From Loxodes magnus (Eukaryota > Ciliophora > Karyorelictea > Loxodida > Loxodidae): a stretch of DNA of 64,000 nucleotides. The stretch is from contig CAMPDV010001943.1 in the NCBI GenBank assembly GCA_946699065.1, positions 1-64,000 of the forward strand. Reading direction: 5' to 3'. This document shows, in pieces, positions 12,700-24,599 of this stretch. Made by a program: the position numbers and the translations under genes. The stretch's first letter is position 1. The number at the start of each line of letters is the position of its first letter. The notes below the pieces were generated by a model, which saw nothing but the letters and a program-made list of their open reading frames with translations, did not search any database and was not told the DNA's origin.

Positions 12700-14540
12700 T
12701 TATTTCTTTTTAAACAGCAGAACTTTCGAAAAGCTTTGAAAACACTCTTTTGATACCAGCTTTCGAGCATCTTTCAAAATCTTAATCATAGGAAGAAACT
12801 GTATATCCAATTAAGCTCCTTGATGTCCCATTTACCTCAATTCTTATGCTGCTTTTCAACTATCTAAAGCTGACATCTCGCAGTCCATTTCTATTACTTG
12901 AAACTATTTACACAATTCGATAAGCAACTTAATTTGCTTAATGCTTATAAATTTTTCAAAAGAAGAAGTTAAAATCAAATTTGAGTTTGAATTTATTTGG
13001 GAAATAGTAAGAAGTTTCCTGACTCCTTTTGTCTTATATTTAATTTTTGATTACTCTTTTAATATTCTTAGATCTTATGTTAAAAGAGAATTTATTATAC
13101 TTATTTAGATCATATTTTATTTTTATATTTTGATTTCCTAATAGCAAAGCTATTTTCTATGATATGTACAGTTCCATTCCGCTTCCTTTAACATTGTTTA
13201 AATATATTTCTTGTCTATCAAATAGTTGTTCAAATAAATATTTTTATCTTTCTTTGCTTATCTGACTCCACTATCCTTTACATAGATTTTATAATTTATG
13301 AATTTAGTTTTTTGATCTTACTGTTTTATTTTTTTAATTTCAAGATAAATAAATTCTTAGTCAGTATATTTCAAGAATTTGATAGAAGAATCTTAAGTAT
13401 GAAGAGAATCTTTTACTTATCAATAGAATTTCATCAGAAACGTCTGATTTTTTGAATTATAGTAACTTGAATGACTTACTTCTTTAACATTAAGGAGATC
13501 ATATACTAGCTTAGAATGTTGATTTTATAAGAACTAAGTTAAGGAGAATTTCATATTAATTAAGTTTTTAGTTTTTAGCTCAAATATTCCCATGTTATAG
13601 TTGCATTGCTTGATTATTTTTTCTCAATTTACTTAATTTTAGGATTCCTTTCTCTTTGTTTATGTTTTGATCAGCTATTTAATTAAGACTAAAAGTAAGA
13701 TTTTTCTAGTAAATACAGATGCTAGCTTACATTTACTTATTATTATAGAGTTTTCTTTATAGGAATCTTTAAGAGATTTATTATTAATCTCACTATCAAT
13801 TTTGATATCCTTATTTTAAAATAAGTAGCTTTGGATTTTTTAAACAGCATTTGTTATTAAGTAGAGGAATGTTTCACTTAATGGTTAAATTATCGCAAAA
13901 ACTGAGTTTTGCACCTGTTTGAAAGATATTATCGTTCTGCATTATAGGCCTCAGTTAGATAATTAATATTAAGCATTGCTTCTTTTTCATTATATCTTGT
14001 TCTGAGTAAATTAAATAATTATAGAATTGAGAGATTTCTATCATTTTTTAATAAGCTTACTGCTGCACATTATCTAGTTACTATTATAAATGATTATTCC
14101 AGTGTTACTGTGTTCACTTAGAAATTAAGAAGTTTTTATTTCCTTCTATATTAGCAAATGCTTTTCAAACAAATCTTTCGTAAATTACTCGTCACTTATT
14201 ATCGTAAAAATGCGTAATCCCAAAGCCTATAAAGAGTATTATAAATGCTCTTAGTTAAGCTAGTGGATTAACCCAGTCCATAATGAAAGTCCAAGACTAG
14301 TTAAGATTTGTAGAGTAAGAAAAAAGAGTGAGACTTTTAAGTTCTTAAGTCATAAATTATTGAACATAGGGACAAGCAGAACTAAAATAAAAGAAAGTCA
14401 GGTAGAGTCAAAATCATAAATGTAGTGCTTAAAAGCTTTAGACATTGATATAAATAAAAGACGTAGGAAGGCCCTTACTATATTCAAAAATTTTTCCAAG
14501 AAACTCTGTCGACTTTTAAAAAATAATTCGAATATAAATA
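12700..14540 (-). pseudogene. Hybrid histidine kinase, copy E (decayed)
   Basis: An antisense relative of kinases A-D with several frame breaks. Recognisable parts, reading from 14.5 kb down, are the membrane segment with SWKN (a TGG at 14496-14498 where B, C and D have TGA), the H-box FNHQVKHSST near 13.88 kb, the G1 region YVKDSGV near 13.29 kb, and the second half of the receiver (MDCEMSALDS) near 12.88 kb. The first half of the receiver, including the Asp pair, is missing. In the receiver a TGA (12856-12858) stands where copies A-D have the TGG of LDGWKA. It is the most diverged of the five copies. I see no long shared flanks, so it may stem from an older duplication. Confidence 0.75.
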
Positions 14541-14544
14541 ATAA

Positions 14545-16360
14545 GATTTAAGCCATATTCAAGCATCAAGTTAAGGAAGAAATAGTAGTAAATAGAAGAG
14601 TTTATAGGATAATAGAAAAAGAACTGATAATTTTTAATTTATTAGCCTGTAACTCTTAGTGTTTTTACCAATTTTATAAATAATATTTTTAGATTTAAGC
14701 TATTGGCTCAGATAAATGTTTTATCTTGTTAGGAAAAACTATTTTAAAATAAATATAAAGATCTTTAAATGAGCCAATCTTTCTTCTATCATATGGAAAA
14801 ATTTAATAATGTTCTTAAATTACTAATAAAAAGGATAAAATATCTCACCTTAATAACTTTTGACTTAGTTAGATTTTAATTTATAAATCTAACTTCAAAC
14901 AAGGACAAAAAGAAGTTTTATATTAATTTAGTTAAATTAAAAATAAAGCTATAAAGCTATTTCATTCTAAGTAATTAACTTTTATTACTATTACTTTTAT
15001 ATGGATAAATATTTATTTATAGTTATATTAAAGCTTTACTATAAACGGTAAACTGAAAAGATGCTGAGATATAGATATTATATATAAAACTTTATTCTAG
15101 AAGCTTAGGAATATAAAACTAAAGTTGTAAGTTTATATTAAGTCTATTAATTATATAGATTACTTTACCTTACATAATACTCCTTTATAATAAGAACCTT
15201 AAAAATTAAAACCTACACTAATTTATAGCTAATTTAAGTCCTTTAATTATTATGGTGTTTTAAGTATTAACTTTAATTTCATTAATCAAAGTAATTCTAT
15301 AAATACACTTTTCTAAGCTATTTTTAAATTAACATGCTTTTAGCCAATCCCAGTCTAAATTTATAAAACTGCATATATAGCATAAATAAAATAAATATAG
15401 TTGAAAGTTTGATTTAAGCAAATATTTTGATTTGAATTAATAATATTAATGAAGATATAGCACACTGACTAATATTATGATTTGTAATTTAAATTTATAT
15501 TATTTCTAAAAGATGGAAATCCAGTAGCCATTAGTGTTAAGGTATGCAAATTCAGATATATACTAAATAATTATCCTATATGCTATTAGTTATTCTTTTT
15601 AGAATTTAAATTATAAAGTTGTGATATCTAAGGAATTCTAGTTAGCTTATGCATAAGTTAATGCAAAGAATTATAAAAATAATAATATTTAATAGTTTTA
15701 GTGATGAGATATCTTTAGCATTCAAGTAAATTTACAGTTTATTATGTATTTATACTTTTTATAAACCTATCTTTTGTATAACTAGCTAGATTTTCACAAA
15801 TTTTAATTGAAAATATAACTATTTCCTTATATAATTATACTAAAATATAACTAGAATTAGTTAACTTGGATCTTTAGCTATTATTATTTTGTATTAATTT
15901 GATGAGTTTATAATATAAAATTAGATGATATATAAATTTATATTGAGTATGCAAATAAATGTTTAATATATCATTATATTTGTTTATTATTTAACCTAAT
16001 CACTTTAAACTATTATTTTGGTTTATATACTCATTTATCACTTTCTTAATTAGCTTAATTTTTATCTAATTTAATACTTTAAAATTGTTTATATTCTTAA
16101 ATTATGAAGATAGACTATTAAAGTAGTAAGACACTAGAATGTTTCTATGACATTTCAATTTATTAAAGTGTAAAATTCCTTTATATTAGATTTATAGAAT
16201 AAACTGGCTGCTTTTAATTATTAATTGTATTAAAAGTTAGATATAAGCTTAGCTTAATATATTTATTACTTTTACTAGAATTTTTATCTAATTTCAGTGG
16301 CTAAATCAATTATTAATGGGGTAAAAAGTAGATTTTTAAAGAAAGTATTTATTCTTTTTT
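14545..16360. other. AT-rich region, no gene seen
   Basis: About 1.8 kb of AT-rich DNA between kinase pseudogene E and a short possible coding fragment. It holds no recognisable protein motif, RNA gene or repeat that I can match elsewhere in the window. Confidence 0.5.
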
Positions 16361-16366
16361 ATTAAA

Positions 16367-16794
16367 AAGTGGTGAAGTTTAAGTTAAAAGCTAAGCAGAA
16401 AAGATAGCTAGCACTTACCTTTATTTAACTCTTAATCCTTAATTTTTATTTCAAGAAGAAAGGAATAAACTTTGAGGCTTTCTATTAAATTTACGATATT
16501 TCAATGTTGCACTGAGGTTAGCATGAGAATGATATTTGGAAAGTAAAATAAGATTTGAAACATTGGAAAAATAAATTTTAAGTAAAGAAGCAGAATTAAA
16601 TTTAGAATTAAGGTTATAGATAATCAAAATAAATTAGGATTTATAGAGTAACTCATTAATATTTAATGAGCTTATAAAAGAACAATAAAACAACTATCAG
16701 ACTATTGTTACTATGGAGATTCATTTAGTTATTCTATTATCACAAGACAATTAATCAAACTTTTTATAAAAATTCTATTAAGGTCTAGTTTTGA
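16367..16794 (+). CDS. Unrecognised coding-like fragment
   Basis: One frame reads about 140 codons to a TGA at 16792-16794, with one earlier TGA inside a Trp-rich stretch (MLH-TGA-GQHENDIWKV). The translation (KFKLKAKQKRQLALTF, then FEAFYQIYDISMLH, then KQDLKHWKNKF) is richer in Trp, His and Asp than random AT-rich DNA usually gives, which is why I list it. No ATG clearly starts it and I recognise no domain. It could be a decayed exon. Confidence 0.3.
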
Positions 16795-16799
16795 AATTT

Positions 16800-18175
16800 T
16801 CAGATATAATTACTCGAGAATCCCATACTTATTATTCCATCTCTATGGTATTTTGCGAGTATTTTTAAAGCAATTAATTTAAAAATCATTATTAAGTATT
16901 ATTCTTTAAATTAACTTAATTACTCAAGAAGTTAAATTAAATATTTTAGCAAGCTATCTTTAGCATAGATGCTTTAGAGAGATGAATAAGCCTTTATAAT
17001 TGCTATTAGAGTTTAGGAAAATTAGAAAAAGGTTAAGAGCAAATTTCTAAGTTTATTAGTGATAATTAATTAATATAAAGGATTCTTTTTATAAGCCAAT
17101 TTATCTGAAAGTGGATTTTAAAAACTTGATCAAAAAAATCAAAATTTAAACTAGATTCTTAGCAAAAAAAGCATTCTAAATTAAATTAATTATACCTTAA
17201 ATTCTTTTTGATTTCGCAATTATAATTATATTAAAACTATAAATCTAAATTTTAAGATTCTTAATACTGCCTAGATAAAGCAATACATATTAAATGATTA
17301 AATCTAAACTTTAATACTTAAAAGAGAAAGATTCAAAAAACCTAAGAATTTGCTTATATAAATAAAATAAATAAAGTCGAAAATTATAAAATTCCTTATT
17401 ATAGTAAAACATAGAAGATATCTTTATTAATAAATATTTAAGTTTTTTCCTTGATAAATTTCTTTTTATTTAGATAACTAAACATTTTTATTTTTATACC
17501 TTATTTAAAATAATTTAGCTCAGTTATTCTTTATAAGTACAAAATTACTTATTTTAAATTTGTATTAGTGATTTATTTTAATTTTCTTTCATAATTTCCT
17601 CTTTTACTTAGATTTATTTTGCTAGTTATATTTTAGTTTTAGCATAGATTTTTTAATCTTTGTCATTCCTATAAATAAGATTAGTTCCATCTTAAAAATT
17701 CATAATTTTTTTAATTTTAATATTTAAATCTTTGATTGATTTTATCAGCTTTTGCACACTATTTTATTTTATGAAATTTCTAATTTAGTTAAATTCTATA
17801 AGTCATTAAATTCCTTTATTAGAGGCAATAAAGCTTATTCAATTAATAAATTTTAATAAATTTATAATTAATCTGTATAAAAGGAGACGATAGATAATGA
17901 ATCCATCAATAGCAAATTTAAAAAATATTCAAATTTTTAATTTTCATTGTTTTTAATATTTTTCGTTCAATCTTACTTAACTAAATTTTCCTGCTTGCTT
18001 AGTAATTTCCATTTGTGATTTGTCTCTTTTAAATTTTTCCCTAAAATTTCTAAATTTTTTCAATCAATTTAATTAGATTTATTTATTATATCATCAGTTT
18101 AATAGACTTTTATACTTGCTAACTATTACTTTTTTATTTAAACTTTTCTTATCAAATTTCTAATTATACTTAAGA
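16800..18175. other. AT-rich region, no gene seen
   Basis: About 1.4 kb with long T-rich runs and nothing recognisable. It lies directly upstream of the WD40 fragment and contains no extra WD40 repeats that I can see. Confidence 0.5.
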
Positions 18176-18181
18176 AAGACC

Positions 18182-18600
18182 ATGAGTGGTCACACAAATT
18201 ATATATCATCTGTGGCTAATTCAAGCGATTCAGAGTTCATTGTATCAGGAAGTTTATATAAGACGGTGAGACTATGGAACTTCAAGACAGGTACCGTTAA
18301 GACTATTTTTGTCACACAAGTTATTTTGCATCTTTGGCTATATCCAGTGATTCAAGATTTATCTCATCGGAAAGTTATGATAAGACATTGGGACTATGGT
18401 ACGTCAATCAAGGTACCATTAAAGCCATGAGTGGTCACAATTTCTGTATATGCTGTGGCATTATCCAGTGATTCAGATTTAATCGTATCGGGTAGTTAAG
18501 ATACGACGGTGAGACTATGGGACGTCAAGAAAGGTACCTGTAAGACCATGAGTGATTTCCCAAGTTTACCAAGGTTTGTGGTTATATCCAGTGATAAAAG
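18182..18600 (+). pseudogene. WD40-repeat gene fragment
   Basis: Four degenerate copies of a unit of about 122-126 bases (about 41 residues, the usual WD40 length) lie head to tail. The best read is SGH, then AVALSSDS, IVSGSQDTTVRLWDVK and GTCKTM. WD40 repeats build beta-propellers used for protein binding. The units fall in different frames, so small indels have broken the gene; the first open piece runs 18182-18430. A TAA stands for Gln in GSQD, independent support for the ciliate code. The units resemble each other closely, as in recently amplified repeat arrays. No other domain is visible on either side. Confidence 0.75.
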
Positions 18601-18955
18601 TTCAACTAATCTCAAGTACTTATGAGATGGAAAAAAGTTTTTAAAGTTTTTTTTTCTGTTTTTTATACTAATGGATTTGAGTGGAAAACTGAAATATTAT
18701 TGAATGGACTGAGTAAAAAGTTTTTTTTTAATTTATTTTTTATTCTAAGTTTTATACTATATGATTTTAGTGGGACGGACTTAAATATTTTAAATTAGCT
18801 CGTAATAAAGGTTTTTTTCGCTCTGAGATTTTTATTTGAGGATTTATTTGGATGACTAAAATATTTTAGAATGGAATAAAATTTTTTTTATAGTTGTTTT
18901 TTCTCTGTGTTTTTAATGCTTTAGTTATTTTTTTACTTTTTTTAAGTATCTTTTA
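18600..18955 (+). repeat. Degenerate T-rich tandem repeat
   Basis: About three loose copies of a unit near 100-120 bases. Each pairs a T-run (gtttttttt) with 'tttatac...atttgagtgg' or 'gatttagtgg' and then 'aatattnnaa'. It directly follows the WD40 fragment. Origin and function are unknown. Confidence 0.45.
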
Positions 18956-19293
18956 ATAATTTCTTTTTTATGATCTAATTTTTAAAGTCTACGTTTTACA
19001 CCAAAACATCAAGAGCAAATTGTTGAATAATTAAAGATCAAAGAATAGTGCAAATGGCAAAAGACTATTAAGTTCAGAAATAAATTTACTATAATTTGAT
19101 AAGAAAAATAATTTAAGACAGTTTTTAATTTATGCAGAATATCTAGACATTATCGTTTCAGTAAATATTAAAGATTTTATTAGATTAGTTTTCTAGTAGT
19201 AATAGTAAAATAAAGAATTTATTTAAACGCTTATCTTAGCTTCAAGCATAAAATTAAGTTTAAAAATATTAAGGTTAAAGAAATAGATATAAA

Positions 19294-20330
19294 ATGGCTG
19301 GCTTCAAGAAGGGTTTTTTACCACCTCCTCAGAACAGGAGAGAAAACCAGAAGCACATTTTCTCACCACGTCTTCTTCAATTTAACGCTCTTCTTAATAA
19401 AAATAGCCAGAACTATCTAATAGATTAGAAGAACTTATAAAAAATACTAAATCCTACAAATTAAAATAAATCGGATCTCTTCCATCAAAGGACAAGTAAG
19501 AACTGAGATAAAAATTCAGAGCAGAAAAGTTAGCACAGCTCTCAACACCTCCATTTAAAACCTAAAAAAGAGACCACTCAACTGAATCGCCGAAAATAAT
19601 GACGAAGAAATAAAATATAAACGAAAAAGGTAAAGTACGATAATTCAATATAGATCCTATTACCTTTTATTTAGATAATATTGAAATAGAGCAAATGGAA
19701 TCTTGTAAATGAAAGAGCTGATTTTTCAACTTATTAAAAGCATTAAAAAAATCGAAGAGGAATTAAACTCCCAAAAGGAAGAGATATTTGTAATAAGTCA
19801 GGATTCGATAAATCATGAAGATGATGATGAAGTACATATGGTAGACCGAAGAACTAAAGTCAGAGTTTATGAGCAAATGGCAAGTTTAAAGAATGATATT
19901 TTAATAATGCAAGAGCAAGACGAGAAAAACTGAGTAAAATTAGGTTCGAGACTCCAATTAATAGAAGAAAACCTATAGAAACCTTCATAAGGAACTCCAA
20001 TGTAAATAGAGAAACAAGAAAAGACATTTCCTAGAGCAAGAAAAAAATGTTATATTTGGAACAGCACTTGATTTTTTTGGTGGAAGTGTTTCCAATAGAA
20101 ATAAATAAAAATTAATATCTGGAGGGATGTTAACTAATAGCAACTGAAGTAGCGAGCGACGAAATTCTTCCCATCGGGAAATGGGAAAATCTGGAAGAAA
20201 AAATAAATTCTCAACTCAGATTATATAAAAGAGAGAAGTCAAGAAAAAAGTGCAATGCAAGGAACGAACATGCAGGAACGGAGATATTATACATTTAAAA
20301 CTTCAATTAAGCCGGAAGGCGAACAGTTAT
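19294..20330 (+). pseudogene. Zinc-knuckle retroelement ORF, copy 1
   Basis: It begins with ATG and MAGFKKGFLPPP, matching the N-termini of the elements at 44.2 and 45.6 kb (MEGFKRGF, MAEGLRKGFF). From 19709 a second frame carries a coiled-coil stretch (SIKKIEEELNSQKEEI), then a decayed knuckle at 20048 (CYIW with a W in place of the second Cys, and a final Cys). The two parts are in different frames, so at least one indel separates them. Family role: ORF1-type proteins of non-LTR elements bind RNA. No reverse transcriptase is visible here. A GC-richer tail with a CCCAT/ATGGG stem (about 20163) may be its 3' end. Confidence 0.6.
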
Positions 20331-20334
20331 TTTA

Positions 20335-20935
20335 ATGATTTATGATTAACGATAAAAACTAGCTTTAAACCCGCGTTTGTAGCAAATTTAAGGTAGAATT
20401 TTACAGATAGAATAAATGATAAGAGAAAATAAAAAAATCGAAAATATATAAACCATAAGAATCCTTAATACAAAATTAAAAAATTGAAATAGAATAGCAA
20501 CCTGTAAAAAAAATATATTCTCTATCGGAAAATAAGGATATGCTGGTATTAAAAGCTTTTAGGACATAAAGTAAGAAATTACTTCCAATTTTAATAAAAA
20601 TAAAAGAGAATAATATAAAATAAATGGTAAGATATATTTATAATATACTGCATATGTGAAGGTTTACTCTATCGGAAAAAAATACTTCAATAAACAAAGA
20701 AATTCCTTATATCTAAAAGGTAGTAAATGATTTCAATAGGAAATGATTGTATTCGACCTATCGGAAAAAATAAAGGAAAATAATCTTAAAGTTATTAAGA
20801 AACATAGCAGTGAAGACCCTAGAAAATTTGAAGTTGAGACTATTTTTAAAAAATAAAATAACAAATTAATATGAGACAAACCAAATAAAGGTGAAATCAC
20901 TTTATATATTATTATTATTATCTTCTCATAAATAT
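20335..20935 (+). mobile_element. Zinc-knuckle element, second subfamily, copy 1
   Basis: It matches 59.49-60.07 kb along its length. The knuckle region near 20.53 kb reads ICWY, then KLLGHKVRN. The second and fourth ligands (Cys in the 59.7 kb copy) are changed here, while the His is kept. It ends with 'aaaggtgaaatcactt' followed by a (TTA)n tract, much like a retroposed 3' end with a short microsatellite tail. It sits right behind the other zinc-knuckle copy, either as a tandem insertion or as the 3' half of a composite. Confidence 0.55.
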
Positions 20936-21500
20936 TCCATGTATGATTGAATACATAAATAAGGATAACTATCTTCTTTGTAATTACTTGATGAAATTAA
21001 TTGGTTTTTTATATGGAGGAGAACATATTATTTAAATATTTCATTAAGATTTTTACTGAAGAGTATTTTGAATTAGGAATTTTACATATAGCTAATATCA
21101 TTTTTGTAAATTGATTACTGTTTATTATGTTTTAAGTAAAATGGAAATAAGCATTCCTTTCTAGTTTTCAAGCAGAGAAGATGAATTATAAAATTATTTC
21201 GAACATAAAAATTCATTTGATTATTATATCTCATGATAGTATCTTGAAGATATATATCAAATATATAGCAAAAACTAATTTAAATATTTTGGTTTTTTCC
21301 TGAACAAATCAAACTTTCAAATGAAAAAATTCACAACTAAACAAAGAAATGAGTCACTTTAAAAAACTAGCACATCCTTAATGAAAAATGAACTACTTTT
21401 ACTCTTTTATATCAAATTTTTAATTGGACTAACTATGTTTTATTTGCTTATTAGATATTGGAAAGAGAAATAACGATAATAAAATTAATTATGGTGCTAC
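20936..21500. other. AT-rich spacer, no gene seen
   Basis: Between the zinc-knuckle element and the antisense ORF at 21.5 kb I see no recognisable motif, repeat or RNA. Confidence 0.45.
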
Positions 21501-21501
21501 T

Positions 21502-22231
21502 TCAATTATTAAGTTAACCACTTTGTTCTATTAAATTTTCTATTACTTCCTACAAAATTTCTCATAGATTTCTTGCTCTTCTTTTTCTTCTGCTCAGTCT
21601 TCTTCTTGCTTCTACCTCTTCTAGTTCTATATGTCTATAGCTATTTTTAATATTTTTCTCATTATTCTATTGCTTATTTCCGTTATTGATTCATGCAATT
21701 CCATTTTTTAATAGAATTTTCTTCTATAAATTTTGCCTTCTCACACTCTCACATGCAGTATATTTTACTCTGCTTTCTTTTAAGTCTTTTTTCTTCTATT
21801 CTTTACTTAATCTTAAACTGTTAGCATTGCCTTACTGGAAATCCTTTCCTCTTTCATAATCAAAATCCCAAATACATTCTTTACTATCAGGTGTTATCAG
21901 ATTTTTAGTCCTTATCAATATCCATAAAGTCTTCATTGTTTTATTTTTTCTAGATTATTAATTGTTATTAAGGTAAACTAGTTAATCTCTCTTCTATTTA
22001 CTTTAGTTGAAAATTTATCTCTGTGTTTCCGATTTGCTACTAATTTCCTTTTTTAATTAGTTCTTTTACTATTTTATCTTCAACGGGTTTTATAGCAAAG
22101 TTCTAATTTTTCTGTTTAATTTCGAGATTTAAGATTTTATAATCTGGCACTATGAGAACAGCTGCTATATCTCTTTTTTGTAATTAATGGTTAAATTGTT
22201 TGCCTTTTTATTTAGAAGAAGTTTAATCCAT
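21502..22231 (-). pseudogene. Unrecognised Lys-rich protein gene, one frameshift
   Basis: Starting at ATG 22231 on the minus strand, about 115 codons read MDQTSSKQKGKQFNHQ, then IGNTEINFQLKQIEERL and NNEDFMDIDKDQKSDN. A one-step frame change near 21.88 kb leads to TPDSKECIWDFDYERGKDF and a basic tail (EARRRLSRRKRRARN), ending at TGA 21502-21504. It has an amphipathic coiled-coil-like middle and a highly basic end, which would suit a nucleic-acid-binding protein. I find no CCHC knuckle, so I do not assign it to the retroelement family. It faces the ORF at 22.3 kb head to head. Confidence 0.4.
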
Positions 22232-22299
22232 TTTTTAGATAATATTATCTTATCCATCTATTAATTTCATCAACTCCATTAAATCAATTTAATGGATCT

Positions 22300-22978
22300 T
22301 GGATAAAACCAGAAGATACTAATTTAGTTCTGCTTTTAAGTGCAAATTTAATTGAGAATATTATTCATAATTTGAACATCTTGAGAAATATTTAAAGCCT
22401 TTGCCATGAATCTGTTACAATTGTCCCGATTTAATATTAGAAGAAGAAGGATATAAGGGGGTTTAGATGGAATTTCAAGATATTCCTATATCTCCATGTT
22501 ATTATGTTGAATAAGCTCTTATTTTAGCTCATGGAGTTTAGAGTTGTATTAACTATGATTAAAATTAATGAATCTTGAGTTGTTAGGGATTAGTAAGAGA
22601 AATATAAAATTTACAGGATGTAGTGGAACAGTGAAATTTGAAAAAGACAAGAATTTTAGAGATAACCTTAACTATTTCATTAAGAAAATCTATAATTCTG
22701 AATGAAATCTACAACTATTTTCTTATTTAGAGTATTGCCAAACTTTTTCTATCGTTCGAACGTAATTAAATGAACGATAACTCAATAAAATACTTCTTAA
22801 GATAAGTTTGATACTTATTATGAAAATTGCGATTTTTTGTAAGGAGAGTAAAAATGCCAAAGGATATAATTGAATTTTTAGAATCATTTTTAATGTTACT
22901 TCTTAAACTCTTAAGTACTTTATGCGATTTAAAAATTTGAGGAATAATAAATTTCAAGCATTAGATAAAGATGATTAA
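22300..22978 (+). CDS. Unrecognised ORF
   Basis: One plus-strand frame reads through with pieces such as FKCKFN, EYYSQFEHLEKYLKPLP, ICYNCPDLILEEEGYKG, SPCYYVEQALILAHG and REIQNLQDVVEQ. Around seven TGA codons must be read through, which is not rarer than chance. The paired cysteines (KCK, CYNC, SPC) hint at a zinc-binding fold, but I recognise no family. The gene claim rests on amino acid texture only. Confidence 0.25.
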
Positions 22979-23639
22979 ATGAGTAATGAAGGCTAATTAT
23001 TCTTAATAACTCTTGCAATCCATCTTTTCCATTATATTTCAATGTGACCAGGTTTAAATTACTTATTAACTAATAATTAGACTTCTATCATTTAATAGCC
23101 TATTTAAATTTCATCCATATAAAGATATCAAAATAAGTTTTTTGATTATTTTATTGTATATGAATGGCAGTTTTTTTATAACTATTGTCATTATTTTGGT
23201 TTTTTTAGTTTGAAGTAAAATTTAGAATAGATCTACATTGAAAATTATGAGAAAGCTTTCCTGTAAAGTTTCTCCTATTAACTGAAGTATCTTTGATACT
23301 TATCATTTTTATGCTTTAAATAACTTATTATTGTACATATGGGAGAATTAATAATCTAGACAATAAAATTGAGATTTCTGTGAGTTTTTTAGATTTGGAT
23401 TGCTCTTAGAAATGTCTTTAAAATTTACATATTTAGATTATAATATTAGCTAGTATAGTTCTTGTACTTTATATTCCTCTAATAACATTAATACGCCCAC
23501 ATTGATAGGAATTACAAAGTGAGATATTGCATATAAAGCAAAAATCCTAGCTTATAGTGCTAAATAGTTGTATATAGATATCAGCAGCAATAACTAATAG
23601 AATATTAAAATATTTTATTCTTTAGTGCGTGCTATCACT

Positions 23640-24350
23640 TTTACTGTCGTTTTCTTTTCATGTCTTACTTATTTTACTCAAAAGCCCTTTAGATTATTCC
23701 AAAATTAACTGGATTCAGTTTATAGTATTTATTACTTATTTTCTATGTTGCAGCTGTAATAAATTTAGCAATTAACGCAGAGGAAATATTAGTACTTAGA
23801 TAGTCTTAGTTTAGTTATAGCATTAATTAACTTAATAGGAGTCATAAGGATGTTTAAATAAAAACATTGCTAAAGTATATTAAGCCTGACTTATAGAACT
23901 TATTCAGATTCGCTTTTAAGACAAGAGCTAATCCTAATTTGCTTATTAACCATCTAAAAACTTAAAATCACAGAATTTCAATATCAAGGAAATAACTCAT
24001 AGCCAACATTGAAAGTTCTAAGGAAAATTATCTATAATTATTTAAGTCTCAAAGTCTATCTTAAAAAGGCTAAGCATAATTCCATCCTTATGAGTATTAA
24101 AGGTTCACAAGTTTGTTTAGAAATCGAGAAAAATTTGGAAGCTAGTGAGTTAATTGAAAATGTATAAAGTAAAACGTAAAATTGTACTACTAACACAAAA
24201 GTAAATTACCTTTAAAAAACGAAAAAGTATTTGATAATTGTAAGCAATTTACATTCAGTTAATGAAAAATTAAGCAAATTGAAAGATAAAGTAATTCTAA
24301 ATTAATTGATGAAAGTTAGCTGCTAGCTAAAACTCAAGTATGATACATGA
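23640..24350 (+). pseudogene. Membrane-protein remnant, unit B
   Basis: Counterpart of the remnant at about 0.5-1.4 kb. The stretch 'tatgttgcagctgtaat' and the following 'gacttatagaacttatt' are nearly the same in both. Small length differences break the frame here, and the TGA found in A is GGA here. There is no recognised family. Confidence 0.4.
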
Positions 24351-24599
24351 ATTAAATAATATAGATCAAAGCAAAGACGAATATTACTTTGGAAGACATC
24401 ACAGTTTCATCTAACTTTCTCTAAATCTTAATTCACAAAACAATTACTAGAAACATTTTACATCCTTAACTCTTTATCAACTTTAATTACTTACTATTTT
24501 TTAATTAAAGCAAGCTACCTAATTTAAATGTATATTCATAAATTTACTAAGAGTATTTATTTTAATTTAACTAAATCTAGATAGAAATGCTTAAAAATT

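Noticed and set aside
12690-14540. Copy E as a functional kinase
   Set aside because: It lacks the first half of the receiver with the Asp pair and has several frame breaks that reading TGA as Trp does not resolve.
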